Assembly: GCA_031279715.1 (NCBI GenBank) | Contig: JAITHY010000143.1 | Location: 1-11,298 of the forward strand | Source of the DNA: Verrucomicrobiales bacterium | GTDB lineage: Bacteria; Verrucomicrobiota; Verrucomicrobiia; Methylacidiphilales; JAAUTS01 | Direction: 5' to 3' | DNA: 11,298 nt | In this document: one piece after another, positions 1 through 7,248 of the stretch | Layout of the letters: each line of letters starts with the position of its first letter | How positions within the stretch are numbered: position 1 is the stretch's first letter | Notes under the pieces: model-generated | What the model saw: the letters and a program-made list of their open reading frames with translations, nothing else | The model's database searches: none | Told to the model about the DNA's origin: nothing | Position numbers and translations under genes: made by a program

Positions 1-468
1 GAGGACAACACGCGCTTTTCCCGAAATGGCGTGGACTTGAACCGCGAATTTTGGCGCGACTCGCGCGAAGCGGAGGTGCGGTTGCTGGAGGATGAAATCC
101 GGCAACTGAGCTTCAGCGGCATCATCGCGCTGCACGCCGACGACACCAGCGACCGCATGTACGGATTCGCGCGCGGCTCCGAGGTCACGCGCCACGTGCT
201 GACACCGGCGCTGGCGGCGACGGCAAAAATCATTCCCATCAACCATGACGCCACCATTGACGGATTCGCCGCTGACGGCGGCATCATAGATGAATGTTAC
301 GAGGGCGTGCTCGGCTCCCCGCCCGGCGCGCGCCACAAACCGTTTGAAATTGTGCTGGAAACACCGCAGCTGCATCCGCTAAAACAGCAGGTGGACGCCC
401 ACGTGACCGCGTTGCTGACGCTCATCACGGAGTATCCGAAATTCATCGCTTACGGCCAGGATTTGTAA
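1..468 (+). CDS. M14-family zinc carboxypeptidase-like protein, C-terminal part (5' end outside window)
   Basis: The frame is open from base 1, so the gene is cut by the window edge; the GTG at 31 is an internal valine, not a start. The residues before it (ending RFSRNG) run straight into GVDLNREFW, the M14 substrate-binding Asn-Arg motif. About 30 residues later comes IIALHADDTS, whose His fits the third zinc ligand, and near the end FEIVLETP, whose second Glu fits the catalytic Glu. The first zinc-binding motif (HxxE) would lie upstream of the window. M14 enzymes remove C-terminal residues from peptides or deacylate related amides; the substrate here cannot be told. The TAA stop overlaps the cysT ATG by 1 nt (TAATG), so the two are probably co-transcribed and translationally coupled. 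That is an odd pairing, because a sulfate-binding protein gene would be expected in this place. A DUF2817-like or succinylglutamate desuccinylase-like member of the clan is possible. Confidence 0.7.
   Translation, partial: EDNTRFSRNGVDLNREFWRDSREAEVRLLEDEIRQLSFSGIIALHADDTSDRMYGFARGSEVTRHVLTPALAATAKIIPINHDATIDGFAADGGIIDECYEGVLGSPPGARHKPFEIVLETPQLHPLKQQVDAHVTALLTLITEYPKFIAYGQDL
458..461 (+). promoter_or_regulatory. Ribosome binding site of cysT
   Basis: AGGA lies 6 nt before the ATG at 468, inside the last codons of the peptidase gene. It supports the overlapping start and coupled translation. Confidence 0.55.
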
Positions 469-1406
469 TGAATTTATTTTTAAACAAACACTGTCAGCAT
501 CGCGTCTTGCCCGGCTTCGGGCTGACGATGGGGTTTACCCTGACTTATCTCTCACTGCTGATTTTAATTCCGCTGGCGGGCGTCATCGTCAAGTCCGCCG
601 AGTTGGGCTGGCCGCATTTCTGGCACAGCATCAGCGGCGAATTTGCCATCGCGTCATACAAACTCAGCTTCGGCGCGTCGCTTGCGGGCGCGGCCATCAA
701 CGGCATCTTCGGGCTGATCGTCGCGTGGGTCTTGGTGCGCTACGATTTTCCGTTCAAACGGTTGCTTGACTCCTTCGTGGACCTGCCGTTCGCCCTGCCC
801 ACCGCCGTCGCCGGCATCGCGCTGACGACCATCTACTCGCAAAACGGCTGGATTGGCCACATCTTCAGCGCCAAGGGTGTCATTGGCAGCGCCTTCACAC
901 CGACAGGCTGGTTTGGCGAGCATTTTCCGCCCGGCACGTGGCTCGGCGACATTTTACCCAACAACGGCGTCCCCATCGCCTACACATGGGTTGGTGTCAC
1001 CATTGCGCTGACGTTCATCGGCCTGCCGTTCGTCGTCCGCACGGTGCAGCCGATTCTCACCGACCTGAGCCTTGACTTCGAAGAAGCCGCCGCCAGCCTC
1101 GGCGCCAGCCACGCGCAAATTTTTTTCCGTGTGATTTTACCCGAACTGCTGCCCGCGCTGCTGACCGGCTTCTCACTGGCCTTCGCCCGCGCGCTCGGCG
1201 AATACGGTTCGGTTATTTTCATCGCCGGCAACATCCCCGGAAAAACCGAAATCACCCCGCGCATTATTATTAATAAATTGGAAGAATACGACTACTCAGG
1301 CGCGGCGGCGGTTGCCGTGGTGATGCTGGTTTTTTCGTTCCTCACGCTGCTGACGATTAACATCATCCAGTGGTGGAGTTCAAGATTTTATACAAGGATA
1401 TCATAA
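468..1406 (+). CDS. cysT: Sulfate/thiosulfate ABC transporter permease CysT (CysU)
   Basis: Inner-membrane permease of the CysTWA importer, which takes sulfate or thiosulfate from a periplasmic binding protein into the cytoplasm for cysteine synthesis. The 312 residues contain about six hydrophobic segments (the first near 18-40), the CysT-type stretch SFVDLPFALPTAVAGIAL (about residues 102-120), and the EAA loop EEAAASLGASHAQIFFRVILP (about 205-225) that docks on CysA. FIGLPFVVRTVQP is also typical of CysT. It is longer than the usual ~277 residues because of roughly 30 extra residues between about 127 and 165, carrying repeated W-[I/F/L]-G motifs. The ATG overlaps the upstream stop and has an AGGA ribosome site. 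cysW follows 2 nt after the stop. A molybdate permease (ModB) is less likely, given the length, the paired cysW and the TVQP motif. Confidence 0.9.
   Translation: MNLFLNKHCQHRVLPGFGLTMGFTLTYLSLLILIPLAGVIVKSAELGWPHFWHSISGEFAIASYKLSFGASLAGAAINGIFGLIVAWVLVRYDFPFKRLLDSFVDLPFALPTAVAGIALTTIYSQNGWIGHIFSAKGVIGSAFTPTGWFGEHFPPGTWLGDILPNNGVPIAYTWVGVTIALTFIGLPFVVRTVQPILTDLSLDFEEAAASLGASHAQIFFRVILPELLPALLTGFSLAFARALGEYGSVIFIAGNIPGKTEITPRIIINKLEEYDYSGAAAVAVVMLVFSFLTLLTINIIQWWSSRFYTRIS
1394..1398 (+). promoter_or_regulatory. Ribosome binding site deciding the cysW start
   Basis: AAGGA lies 10 nt before the ATG at 1409. It favours that ATG over the upstream in-frame GTG at 1370, which would add 13 uncharacteristic residues and overlap cysT by 37 nt. 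Confidence 0.5.
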
Positions 1407-1408
1407 TC

Positions 1409-2275
1409 ATGGCCGGAGGCATCACATCATTGGTCACGACCACGCACCGCCTGACCCACAGCGGACGCCAAGTCCTGCGCGAACCCGCGTGGGCGCGCTT
1501 CGCGTTGCTCGCCGTGGCGCTCGGATTTTTATTCCTGTTCCTCTTCGTCCCGCTGTTATGCGTGTTCACCGAGGCCTTCAAAAAAGGCTGGCATTCCTAC
1601 GCCGCCGCCCTCGGCGATCGCAATTCTCAATCCGCCATTTTTCTGACGCTAAAGGTGTGCGTCGTCGCCGTTCCACTCAACGTCATCTTCGGCGTCGCCG
1701 CCGCGTGGTCCATCACCAAATTCCGCTTCAAAGGAAAAAATTTTTTGCTGACACTGATTGATTTGCCGTTCGCCGTTTCGCCTGTCATCAGCGGCTTGGT
1801 CTTCGTGCTCATCTTCAGCCACACCGCGTTTGGCGACTGGCTAAAAGACCACGGCTGGAAAATCATTTTCAACACCCCCGGCCTGATTCTGGCGACGCTG
1901 TTCGTCACCTTCCCGTTCGTTGCGCGCGAACTAATACCGCTGATGCAATCCCAAGGCTCCGACGAGGAGCAAGCCGCCATCTCCCTCGGCGCGAATGGCT
2001 GGAAAACGTTTTGGCACGTCACGCTGCCGAACATCAAGTGGGGCCTGCTGCACGGAATCGTCCTCTGCAACGCCCGCGCGATGGGCGAGTTCGGCGCGGT
2101 CTCCGTCGTCAGCGGCCACGTGCAAGGCAAGACCAACACCATCCCGCTGCACATCGAGGTCTTGTACGAAAGCAGTCTTTACTCCGCGTCCTTCGCCATG
2201 GCATCACTGCTGACGCTGCTGGCGCTGCTCACGCTGATAGTCAAAATCGTCGTCGAACGGCAACACAAACCTTGA
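1409..2275 (+). CDS. cysW: Sulfate/thiosulfate ABC transporter permease CysW
   Basis: Second inner-membrane permease, pairing with CysT to form the sulfate channel. With the ATG at 1409 it has 288 residues, the normal CysW length. Features seen: a first membrane helix in FALLAVALGFLFLFLFVPLL, the family stretch LLTLIDLPFAVSPVISGLVF, the EAA loop DEEQAAISLGANGWKTFWHVTLP (about residues 185-207), and ARAMGEFGAVSVVSGHVQGKT, which closely follows known CysW proteins. Near the C-terminus IPLHIEVLYE is also CysW-like. The gene sits 2 nt after cysT and 10 nt before the cysA ATG, in one transcription unit. The alternative GTG start at 1370 would give 301 residues. Confidence 0.92.
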   Translation: MAGGITSLVTTTHRLTHSGRQVLREPAWARFALLAVALGFLFLFLFVPLLCVFTEAFKKGWHSYAAALGDRNSQSAIFLTLKVCVVAVPLNVIFGVAAAWSITKFRFKGKNFLLTLIDLPFAVSPVISGLVFVLIFSHTAFGDWLKDHGWKIIFNTPGLILATLFVTFPFVARELIPLMQSQGSDEEQAAISLGANGWKTFWHVTLPNIKWGLLHGIVLCNARAMGEFGAVSVVSGHVQGKTNTIPLHIEVLYESSLYSASFAMASLLTLLALLTLIVKIVVERQHKP

Positions 2276-2285
2276 GTTGAAACAT

Positions 2286-3356
2286 ATGAAAATCTCAATC
2301 AACAACGTCTCCAAAAACTTCGGCAACTTCCAAGCCCTCAGCAATGTTGACCTTGGCGTCAAGTCCGGCGAACTCCTCGCCCTGCTCGGCCCCAGCGGCA
2401 GCGGAAAAACCACGCTGCTGCGCATCATCGCCGGCCTGGAAACTCCAAACGAGAGCGGCGCAATTTTGTTCGGCGGCGAGAACGTCACCTACCGCGGCGC
2501 CAAGGATCGCGGCGTCGGCTTCGTCTTCCAGCATTACGCGCTGTTCCGCCACATGACCGTGTTTGAAAACATCGCCTTCGGCCTGCGCGTGCGCCCCGCC
2601 CACACCCGCCCCGGCAACGGCGAAATCAAGGACCGCGTGTTCAAATTGCTAAAACTCGTCCAACTCGGCGGACTCGAACGCCGCTACCCCTCGCAACTCA
2701 GCGGCGGTCAACGTCAGCGGGTCGCCCTCGCCCGCGCGCTCGCCGTCGAGCCGAAAGTATTGCTGCTCGACGAACCCTTCGGAGCGCTCGACGCCAAGGT
2801 GCGGAAAGAACTCCGCCGCTGGCTGCGCGAGTTACACAGTGAAATCCACGTCACCAGCATCTTCGTCACGCACGATCAGGAAGAGGCGCTTGAACTCGCT
2901 GACCGTGTCGTCATTATGAACGCCGGCCGCATCGAACAAATCGGCACGCCGGAGGAAGTGTACGACAGCCCCGCCAATTCCTTCATCTACAAATTCCTCG
3001 GCTCGGTGAACACGCTGACCACCAGCGTCAGCGGCGGTGACGCCCACATTGGCAACGTCACCTTCCCCACCGGCCTGACCAACTTAAACGAGCCGGAAGG
3101 CGTCGCCTTCATCCGCCCTCATGAGTTCAGTGTCAGCAAAAGCGCCAACGGCAGACCGACGCTGACCGTGACCTTGAAACACATCCAACCCGTCGGCGCC
3201 ACCATCCGCCTTGAAGTGACGCGCCAGGACAATGGTGAAATTCTGGATGTCGAACTGAGCCGGGAGGAATACCGCACTGTTAATCCCAAAATCAACGACA
3301 CACTCCATCTCCACCCACAACGTCTGCAAGTTTACCCGCCCGATTTTTCCATATAA
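2286..3356 (+). CDS. cysA: Sulfate/thiosulfate ABC transporter ATP-binding protein CysA
   Basis: Cytoplasmic ATPase that powers the CysT/CysW importer. The 356 residues (E. coli has about 365) hold a complete nucleotide-binding domain: Walker A GPSGSGKTT (35-43), Q-loop in FVFQHYALF, signature LSGGQRQRVALARAL (from 138), Walker B VLLLDEP (158-164), and switch histidine in FVTHDQEEAL. YDSPANSFIYKFLGSVN begins the C-terminal regulatory part, where a TOBE-like fold (to about 356) contains FIRPHEFSV, typical of the CysA/PotA group. An in-frame TTG at 2277 would add MKH; the ATG at 2286 gives the usual MKISINNVSKNFG start. The ribosome site is weak, so it may rely on coupling to cysW. The stop lies 4 nt from the end of the convergent small regulator gene, and no clear terminator is seen between them. 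Confidence 0.93.
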   Translation: MKISINNVSKNFGNFQALSNVDLGVKSGELLALLGPSGSGKTTLLRIIAGLETPNESGAILFGGENVTYRGAKDRGVGFVFQHYALFRHMTVFENIAFGLRVRPAHTRPGNGEIKDRVFKLLKLVQLGGLERRYPSQLSGGQRQRVALARALAVEPKVLLLDEPFGALDAKVRKELRRWLRELHSEIHVTSIFVTHDQEEALELADRVVIMNAGRIEQIGTPEEVYDSPANSFIYKFLGSVNTLTTSVSGGDAHIGNVTFPTGLTNLNEPEGVAFIRPHEFSVSKSANGRPTLTVTLKHIQPVGATIRLEVTRQDNGEILDVELSREEYRTVNPKINDTLHLHPQRLQVYPPDFSI

Positions 3357-3360
3357 AAAG

Positions 3361-3540
3361 CTACTTGATTTCCTGTAAATTCAAGATATCAACCTCGCCG
3401 TTAACAATTTTCTTCAGCGCGTAGGCAATGCAACAGCGCACAATGAAAGATCTCGTTAATCCAGTCTCGGCTTTAAATTTATTTATGAGTTTAACCTGCT
3501 TGGCATCCAGGCGAATGGAGATAATGGGCGCTGTTTTCAT
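3361..3540 (-). CDS. Small ribbon-helix-helix (CopG/MetJ-Arc type) DNA-binding protein
   Basis: A 59-residue protein starting at the ATG at 3540; an in-frame TTG at 3561 would add seven residues (MRKDIPV). The pattern fits a ribbon-helix-helix fold: a short beta strand PIISIRLD (about 5-12), helix 1 AKQVKLINKFKAETG, the turn with LTRS, and helix 2 SFIVRCCIAYALKKIV. Such proteins dimerise through the strand and insert it into the DNA major groove, usually at repeated short operators. No toxin gene is seen beside it, so a toxin-antitoxin role has no support here. It faces cysA tail to tail with a 4-nt gap, and diverges from rnr. Repeated TTTTGCG elements sit in its upstream region and one lies at its start, which would fit autoregulation. 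The target genes are unknown. The two adjacent cysteines (CC, near residue 36) are unusual but not diagnostic. Confidence 0.65.
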   Translation of the reverse strand: MKTAPIISIRLDAKQVKLINKFKAETGLTRSFIVRCCIAYALKKIVNGEVDILNLQEIK

Positions 3541-3549
3541 AACCGGAAT

Positions 3550-3671
3550 ATCTTTGCGCAAATCCCCAAAAACACCAAGCCTTAATTGATATTTTTCACA
3601 TCTTTTTGCGCATTTGTTTTTTAAAATACCAAGGCTAACTTATTTTTATCTTTTGCGATTTAAGTTTTGCG
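3550..3671. repeat. Repeated TTTTGCG(C)A elements in the divergent RHH/rnr intergenic region
   Basis: Imperfect copies of ATCTTTTGCG(C)A start at 3550 (ATCTTTGCGCAAAT), 3600 (ATCTTTTTGCGCATTT) and 3648 (ATCTTTTGCGATT), about 50 and 48 nt apart. A fourth partial copy, TTTTGCG, is at 3665-3671. The first contains a perfect 10-bp palindrome, TTTGCGCAAA (3553-3562). Spacing of near 50 nt would put the sites on roughly the same helix face. They may be operators, possibly for the adjacent ribbon-helix-helix protein, but the AT-rich background makes chance T-runs likely. Confidence 0.35.
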
Positions 3672-3678
3672 TTATCCT
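3653..3678 (+). promoter_or_regulatory. Weak candidate promoter for rnr
   Basis: TTGCGA (3653-3658) and TATCCT (3673-3678) resemble -35 and -10 boxes, but the spacer is only 14 bp. The -10-like box ends 6 nt before the rnr ATG (3685), so a transcript from it would be almost leaderless. That would fit the absence of any purine-rich ribosome site before the ATG. Confidence 0.25.
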
Positions 3679-3684
3679 GTTCGC

Positions 3685-5808
3685 ATGTCCGCAAAACCTG
3701 ATTGGGCCGCCAAGCTCCTCAAAGTGCTCTCACAACCGAATTACCAGCCGCTGAACCTCAGCGCGCTTGCCAAAAAATTGCGTGTGGGGGGGAAATATGA
3801 ACAGGAGGTCGCGGCGGCGTTGAATGAACTGGAATTACACGGAAAAATCGCGCGAATCCGCAAGGATTGCTGGGTGTTGCCGCATGAGGCGGAGTTGGTG
3901 ACGGGGGTGATTTCGTTTAACCCAAAAGGCTTCGCGTTTCTCATTCGTGAGGACAAGGGCGATGATTTGTTCGTCGCCGCCGAGGACACACACACGGCGA
4001 TGCACCAGGACACCGTCGTCGCGCGCATTGTCAAAGGCAGCGGACGCTTTGCCGGACAACCGCAGGCGCGCGTCATCCGCATTTTGAAACGACGTCACAC
4101 GACACTCGTCGGCACGCTGACACAATCGGGACGTTTTTATTACGTCGTGCCCGCTGACACTCGCCATCAGCAAAACATCTATGTCCCCTCACCGTCCGCT
4201 GATGATGAAGTTCACGCTGACGTTGGCGACGTGGTTGTGGTCAAACTCGACGAATGGCGATCTCGACATGCCAATCCTGAGGGTGAAATCATTGAGCGTC
4301 TCGGCAAAAAAGGCGACCCGCAGGTTGACATTGTTGCCATCATCCGCAAATTCGAGTTGCCGGATGAATTTCCCGCCGCCGTGCTCGCCGAGGTCGCGTC
4401 ATTCCCAGCCGCTGACGGTGACGCGCCATGCCATGACCTGACTCACCGGCTCGACTTGCGCAACGAACTCATCTGCACGGTTGATCCGGACACGGCAAAG
4501 GACTTTGATGACGCGATTCACGTCCGCCGGCTCAACCACGATGCATGGGAAGTTGGCATTCACATCGCCGATGTCGCTTATTACGTCCGCCCCGGCAGCG
4601 AGTTGGACAAGGAGGCGGCCAGGCGCGGGAACAGCGTCTACCTGGTCAATCAGGTGATTCCCATGCTTCCGGAGGAATTATCCAACGGCTTGTGCTCGCT
4701 CAATCCAAATGTGGACCGCCTCACCGTCAGCGTCATCGCCACGCTGACGGCCAAGGGCGAGGTGACAAAATACAAAATCCGGCGCTCCATCATTCACTCC
4801 AAGCACCGGCTCGCTTACCCGCAAGCATTCGCCATGTTGCAAAAAAAATCCGCTGACAATGATCTTGAGCGTATGTTGAAAAACGCGTGGTCACTGGCAG
4901 CGACACTGCGCAAAAAACGCTTCGCCGATGGCGCGCTCGATCTCGAAATGCCGGAGGTGAAAGTGTATTGCAACACACATGGCGTCCCCACCGCCATTAC
5001 CAAAGTCGAACATGACATCTCACACCAACTCATTGAAGAGTTCATGCTGCTGGCGAATGAACTCGTCGCAACCGACTTGATGCGCGCCCGCCGCGCCGCC
5101 ATTTACCGCGTTCACGAAAATCCCGATCCCGCCAAGCTGCGCGAACTGCGCGAGACGTTGCGCATACACGGCGTCAAAGTCGGCGATCTCACCAACAAGC
5201 GCGAGGTGCAAAAGGCGCTGAACCTCATCGCCAGCCGTGACGAGGCGCACGCGCTGAAAGTCGCCGTGCTGCGCTCGCTCAAACGCGCCGCCTACGATGT
5301 CAAACCGCTCGGCCATTACGGACTGGCAAAAGCCAACTACGCGCATTTCACTTCGCCCATCCGCCGTTACGCCGACCTGGTGGTGCATCGCGCATTGGAC
5401 AAAAAAACTCAGGGCAAGGGGTTCGCCTCATTGTCGGAACTGGAAAAAATGGCCAAACACATTAGCGACACCGAGCGTGTTGCCGCTGACGCTGAGCACG
5501 AGTCGGTTGAGTTGAAGAAACTGGAGTTCTTCGCCAATCAACTCCATAGCAATCAACCACAGAACTTCTCCGCCATCATCATCAGCGTGGAGAACTACGG
5601 CCTGTTCGTCGAGTTGCCCGACTTTTTGCTCAGCGGCCTCATCCATGTCTCCTCGCTGACCGATGACTTTTATTACCACGACGCGACGCGCCAAAGTTTT
5701 ACCGGCAAGAAGTTTAAGCGCCAATACCGCGCCGGCCAAACCATCAAGGTCAAAGTCGCCCGCATCGACCTCCTCAAGCGCCAGGTGGATTTCGCTGTGG
5801 TAAAATAA
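3685..5808 (+). CDS. rnr: Ribonuclease R, 3'-5' exoribonuclease (RNase II/RNB family)
   Basis: Cytoplasmic, processive 3'-5' exoribonuclease that degrades structured RNA. Domain order over 707 residues: an N-terminal winged-helix-like segment (about 5-65), a cold-shock/OB domain beginning LVTGVISFNPKGFAFLIRED (about 70-135), a second OB region, the RNB catalytic domain (about 250-580) and a C-terminal S1 domain (about 625-705). The catalytic aspartates have exact RNase II spacing in TVDPDTAKDFDDAIHV: Asp267, 273, 275 and 276. IEEFMLLANE and HFTSPIRRYADLVVHR supply the conserved Glu and Arg. It is shorter than E. coli RNase R (813) and ends right after S1, without the basic tail. The ATG at 3685 is chosen; an in-frame TTG at 3667 would add six residues, and neither has a good ribosome site. 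It is monocistronic here, converging on the lol/ilvE unit across a 105-nt gap. Confidence 0.95.
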   Translation: MSAKPDWAAKLLKVLSQPNYQPLNLSALAKKLRVGGKYEQEVAAALNELELHGKIARIRKDCWVLPHEAELVTGVISFNPKGFAFLIREDKGDDLFVAAEDTHTAMHQDTVVARIVKGSGRFAGQPQARVIRILKRRHTTLVGTLTQSGRFYYVVPADTRHQQNIYVPSPSADDEVHADVGDVVVVKLDEWRSRHANPEGEIIERLGKKGDPQVDIVAIIRKFELPDEFPAAVLAEVASFPAADGDAPCHDLTHRLDLRNELICTVDPDTAKDFDDAIHVRRLNHDAWEVGIHIADVAYYVRPGSELDKEAARRGNSVYLVNQVIPMLPEELSNGLCSLNPNVDRLTVSVIATLTAKGEVTKYKIRRSIIHSKHRLAYPQAFAMLQKKSADNDLERMLKNAWSLAATLRKKRFADGALDLEMPEVKVYCNTHGVPTAITKVEHDISHQLIEEFMLLANELVATDLMRARRAAIYRVHENPDPAKLRELRETLRIHGVKVGDLTNKREVQKALNLIASRDEAHALKVAVLRSLKRAAYDVKPLGHYGLAKANYAHFTSPIRRYADLVVHRALDKKTQGKGFASLSELEKMAKHISDTERVAADAEHESVELKKLEFFANQLHSNQPQNFSAIIISVENYGLFVELPDFLLSGLIHVSSLTDDFYYHDATRQSFTGKKFKRQYRAGQTIKVKVARIDLLKRQVDFAVVK

Positions 5809-5913
5809 AACGCCAAAGACGCTGAGAATGAGCAAGGGGGAGGCATTTGATTGTTTTATACCGAAACGCAACTCCGCTTTGGAATGGCTTGGCATTAGGT
5901 GAGTGGAGCCGGG

Positions 5914-6369
5914 TTAAAAAATTTTGCCTTTTAATTTTTTGAGACGCTCCCGCAACAAGGCGGCGAGTGCGTAGTTTTCTTCGCAGATGGCATCGTTCTT
6001 GTCGATTTTCAGAGCTTGGCAACAGATGGCGTGCTCTTGGGGGGCTTTTCCGGTGTGTTGGGTGGCGTGTTGGGTGTCGCGAATGATTTCTTGGACTAAT
6101 GGGGCGAATGTTTCGTAGCATTGGGAACATCCGAATTGTCCGGTTTTTCGCAAATGTTCTTCAGTGCAGCCACAGAATGGGCAGGGGGAGGGGGAAAATG
6201 GTTTGAGCGCGGCGCGGGTTAGCAGCAAGTCGGTCAGGTTGAGGCCGCTGCTGGTGAGGCCCAATTGCCGGGCGCAGGGTTCGCAAAGGTTGAGTTTGCA
6301 CATTTCATCATTCCTGATACGGGTCAGGAAGACCGCGGCTTCAGCAGTGTGGCATCTTTCACAGGTCAT
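5914..6369 (-). CDS. McsA-like zinc-finger protein with UVR (UvrB/UvrC) motif
   Basis: A 151-residue protein. Four cysteine pairs or clusters suggest two zinc sites: CERC (residues 3-6) with C24 and CEPC (29-32), and CPFCGC (63-68) with CSQC (81-84). The C-terminal helix ICEENYALAALLRERLKKLK (about 127-147) matches the UVR motif used by UvrB, UvrC and McsA for protein contact. In Firmicutes, McsA activates the arginine kinase McsB, which marks proteins for ClpCP; no McsB gene is in this window, so the partner is unknown. It begins 6 nt after the ilvE stop and is the last gene of the lolC-lolD-ilvE unit. Seen: cysteine pattern and UVR helix. Inferred: adaptor role in proteostasis or redox/metal sensing. 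The middle segment (about 100-125, rich in His, Gln and Thr) is not recognised. Confidence 0.75.
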   Translation of the reverse strand: MTCERCHTAEAAVFLTRIRNDEMCKLNLCEPCARQLGLTSSGLNLTDLLLTRAALKPFSPSPCPFCGCTEEHLRKTGQFGCSQCYETFAPLVQEIIRDTQHATQHTGKAPQEHAICCQALKIDKNDAICEENYALAALLRERLKKLKGKIF

Positions 6370-6375
6370 GGCACT

Positions 6376-7248
6376 TTAATTGAATATAGTAGTACCACTG
6401 CATCGGGTCAAATTGCGGTAGGCATCGATAAATTTGCGGGTACAGGGGCCTATTTTGCCGCTGCCGATGACGCGCCCGTCCAACTCACGCACGGGAACGA
6501 CTTCAACGGCGGTTCCGGTGAGAAAGATTTCATCAGCGGTCCACAAATCGTAGCGGGTGAGGTTGGTTTCGTTGATGAGCATACCGATTTGCGGGGCGAG
6601 TTCCATGACGGTTTGTCTGGTAATGCCACCGAGCGCTCCGGCGCTGATGGGGGGAGTGGTGAGTTTATTGCCGCGCAAGACGAAGATGTTGTCAGCGGAG
6701 CATTCGGCGACGTAACCTTCATGGTTTAAGACGATGAGTTCGTCAGCGCCGGCGAGATTGCCTTCCAATCGTACGAGGATTTGGTTGAGGTAGTTGAGGG
6801 ATTTGATGGCTGAGCTAAGTGAGTTTTGCGAGATGCGTTGGGTGGCGGCGGTGATGAGTTTGAGGCCTTGTTCGTACACAGCGTCGGGGTAAATGGTGAT
6901 GCCGGTGGCGATGCAAAAGATGGTGGCTTTGGGACATTTGATTGGATTGAGGCCTAGGTCACCGATGCCACGGGTGACGACCAGCCGGATATAGGCGTCG
7001 GACAAGTTGTTCTGGCGGCAGGTTTCCAACACCACTTCCTCAACCTCCGTCATCGTCAGCGGGATGCTGAGCATAATGGCCTTGGCTGAGTCGAAAAGCC
7101 GGACGATATGTTCACGCAGGCGGAAAACGCGCCCGTTGTAGGCGCGGATGCCCTCGAAAACGCCGTCACCATAGAGCAACCCGTGGTCGAAAACTGAAAT
7201 TTTTGCGTCTTCTTTGTTATGGAACTTGCCGTCAATGTAGATTTTCAT
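6376..7248 (-). CDS. ilvE: Branched-chain amino acid aminotransferase (PLP fold type IV)
   Basis: Transfers the amino group between glutamate and the 2-oxo acids of valine, leucine and isoleucine, in the cytoplasm. The 290 residues carry the class IV aminotransferase features: VFDHGLLYGDGVFEGIRAY (19-37), the PLP lysine Lys149 in SAIKSLNYLN, the cofactor-contacting Glu182 in AECSADNIF, and the C-terminal signature EIFLTGTAVEVVPV. The start MKIYIDGKF is the normal N-terminus for this family, and its ATG overlaps the lolD stop by 4 nt (ATGA), so translation is probably coupled. D-amino acid aminotransferase and aminodeoxychorismate lyase share the fold; LNYLN and EVVPV favour IlvE. Its position behind lipoprotein-export genes is unexpected by function and may be just genomic packing. 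Confidence 0.9.
   Translation of the reverse strand: MKIYIDGKFHNKEDAKISVFDHGLLYGDGVFEGIRAYNGRVFRLREHIVRLFDSAKAIMLSIPLTMTEVEEVVLETCRQNNLSDAYIRLVVTRGIGDLGLNPIKCPKATIFCIATGITIYPDAVYEQGLKLITAATQRISQNSLSSAIKSLNYLNQILVRLEGNLAGADELIVLNHEGYVAECSADNIFVLRGNKLTTPPISAGALGGITRQTVMELAPQIGMLINETNLTRYDLWTADEIFLTGTAVEVVPVRELDGRVIGSGKIGPCTRKFIDAYRNLTRCSGTTIFN

Noticed and set aside
1370..1408. Upstream GTG start for cysW
   Set aside because: It would overlap cysT by 37 nt and add residues not typical of CysW; the ATG at 1409 has an AAGGA ribosome site.
468..3356. Molybdate (ModABC) or spermidine/putrescine importer
   Set aside because: Two separate permeases with CysT/CysW-specific stretches and a CysA-type C-terminal domain point to sulfate/thiosulfate.
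3361..3540. Antitoxin of a toxin-antitoxin pair
   Set aside because: The protein has the size and fold of many antitoxins, but both neighbours are cysA (convergent) and rnr (divergent), and there is no room for a toxin gene.
3550..3671. CRISPR array
   Set aside because: The repeats are only ~10-14 nt, imperfect and T-rich, and there are no conserved repeat-length units or cas genes.
5861..5882. Hairpin CCGAAACG-CAACTC-CGCTTTGG between rnr and the UVR protein gene
   Set aside because: One mismatch and one wobble pair, and no T-tract on either strand, so it is not supported as an intrinsic terminator. Nothing else is seen in the 105-nt convergent gap.
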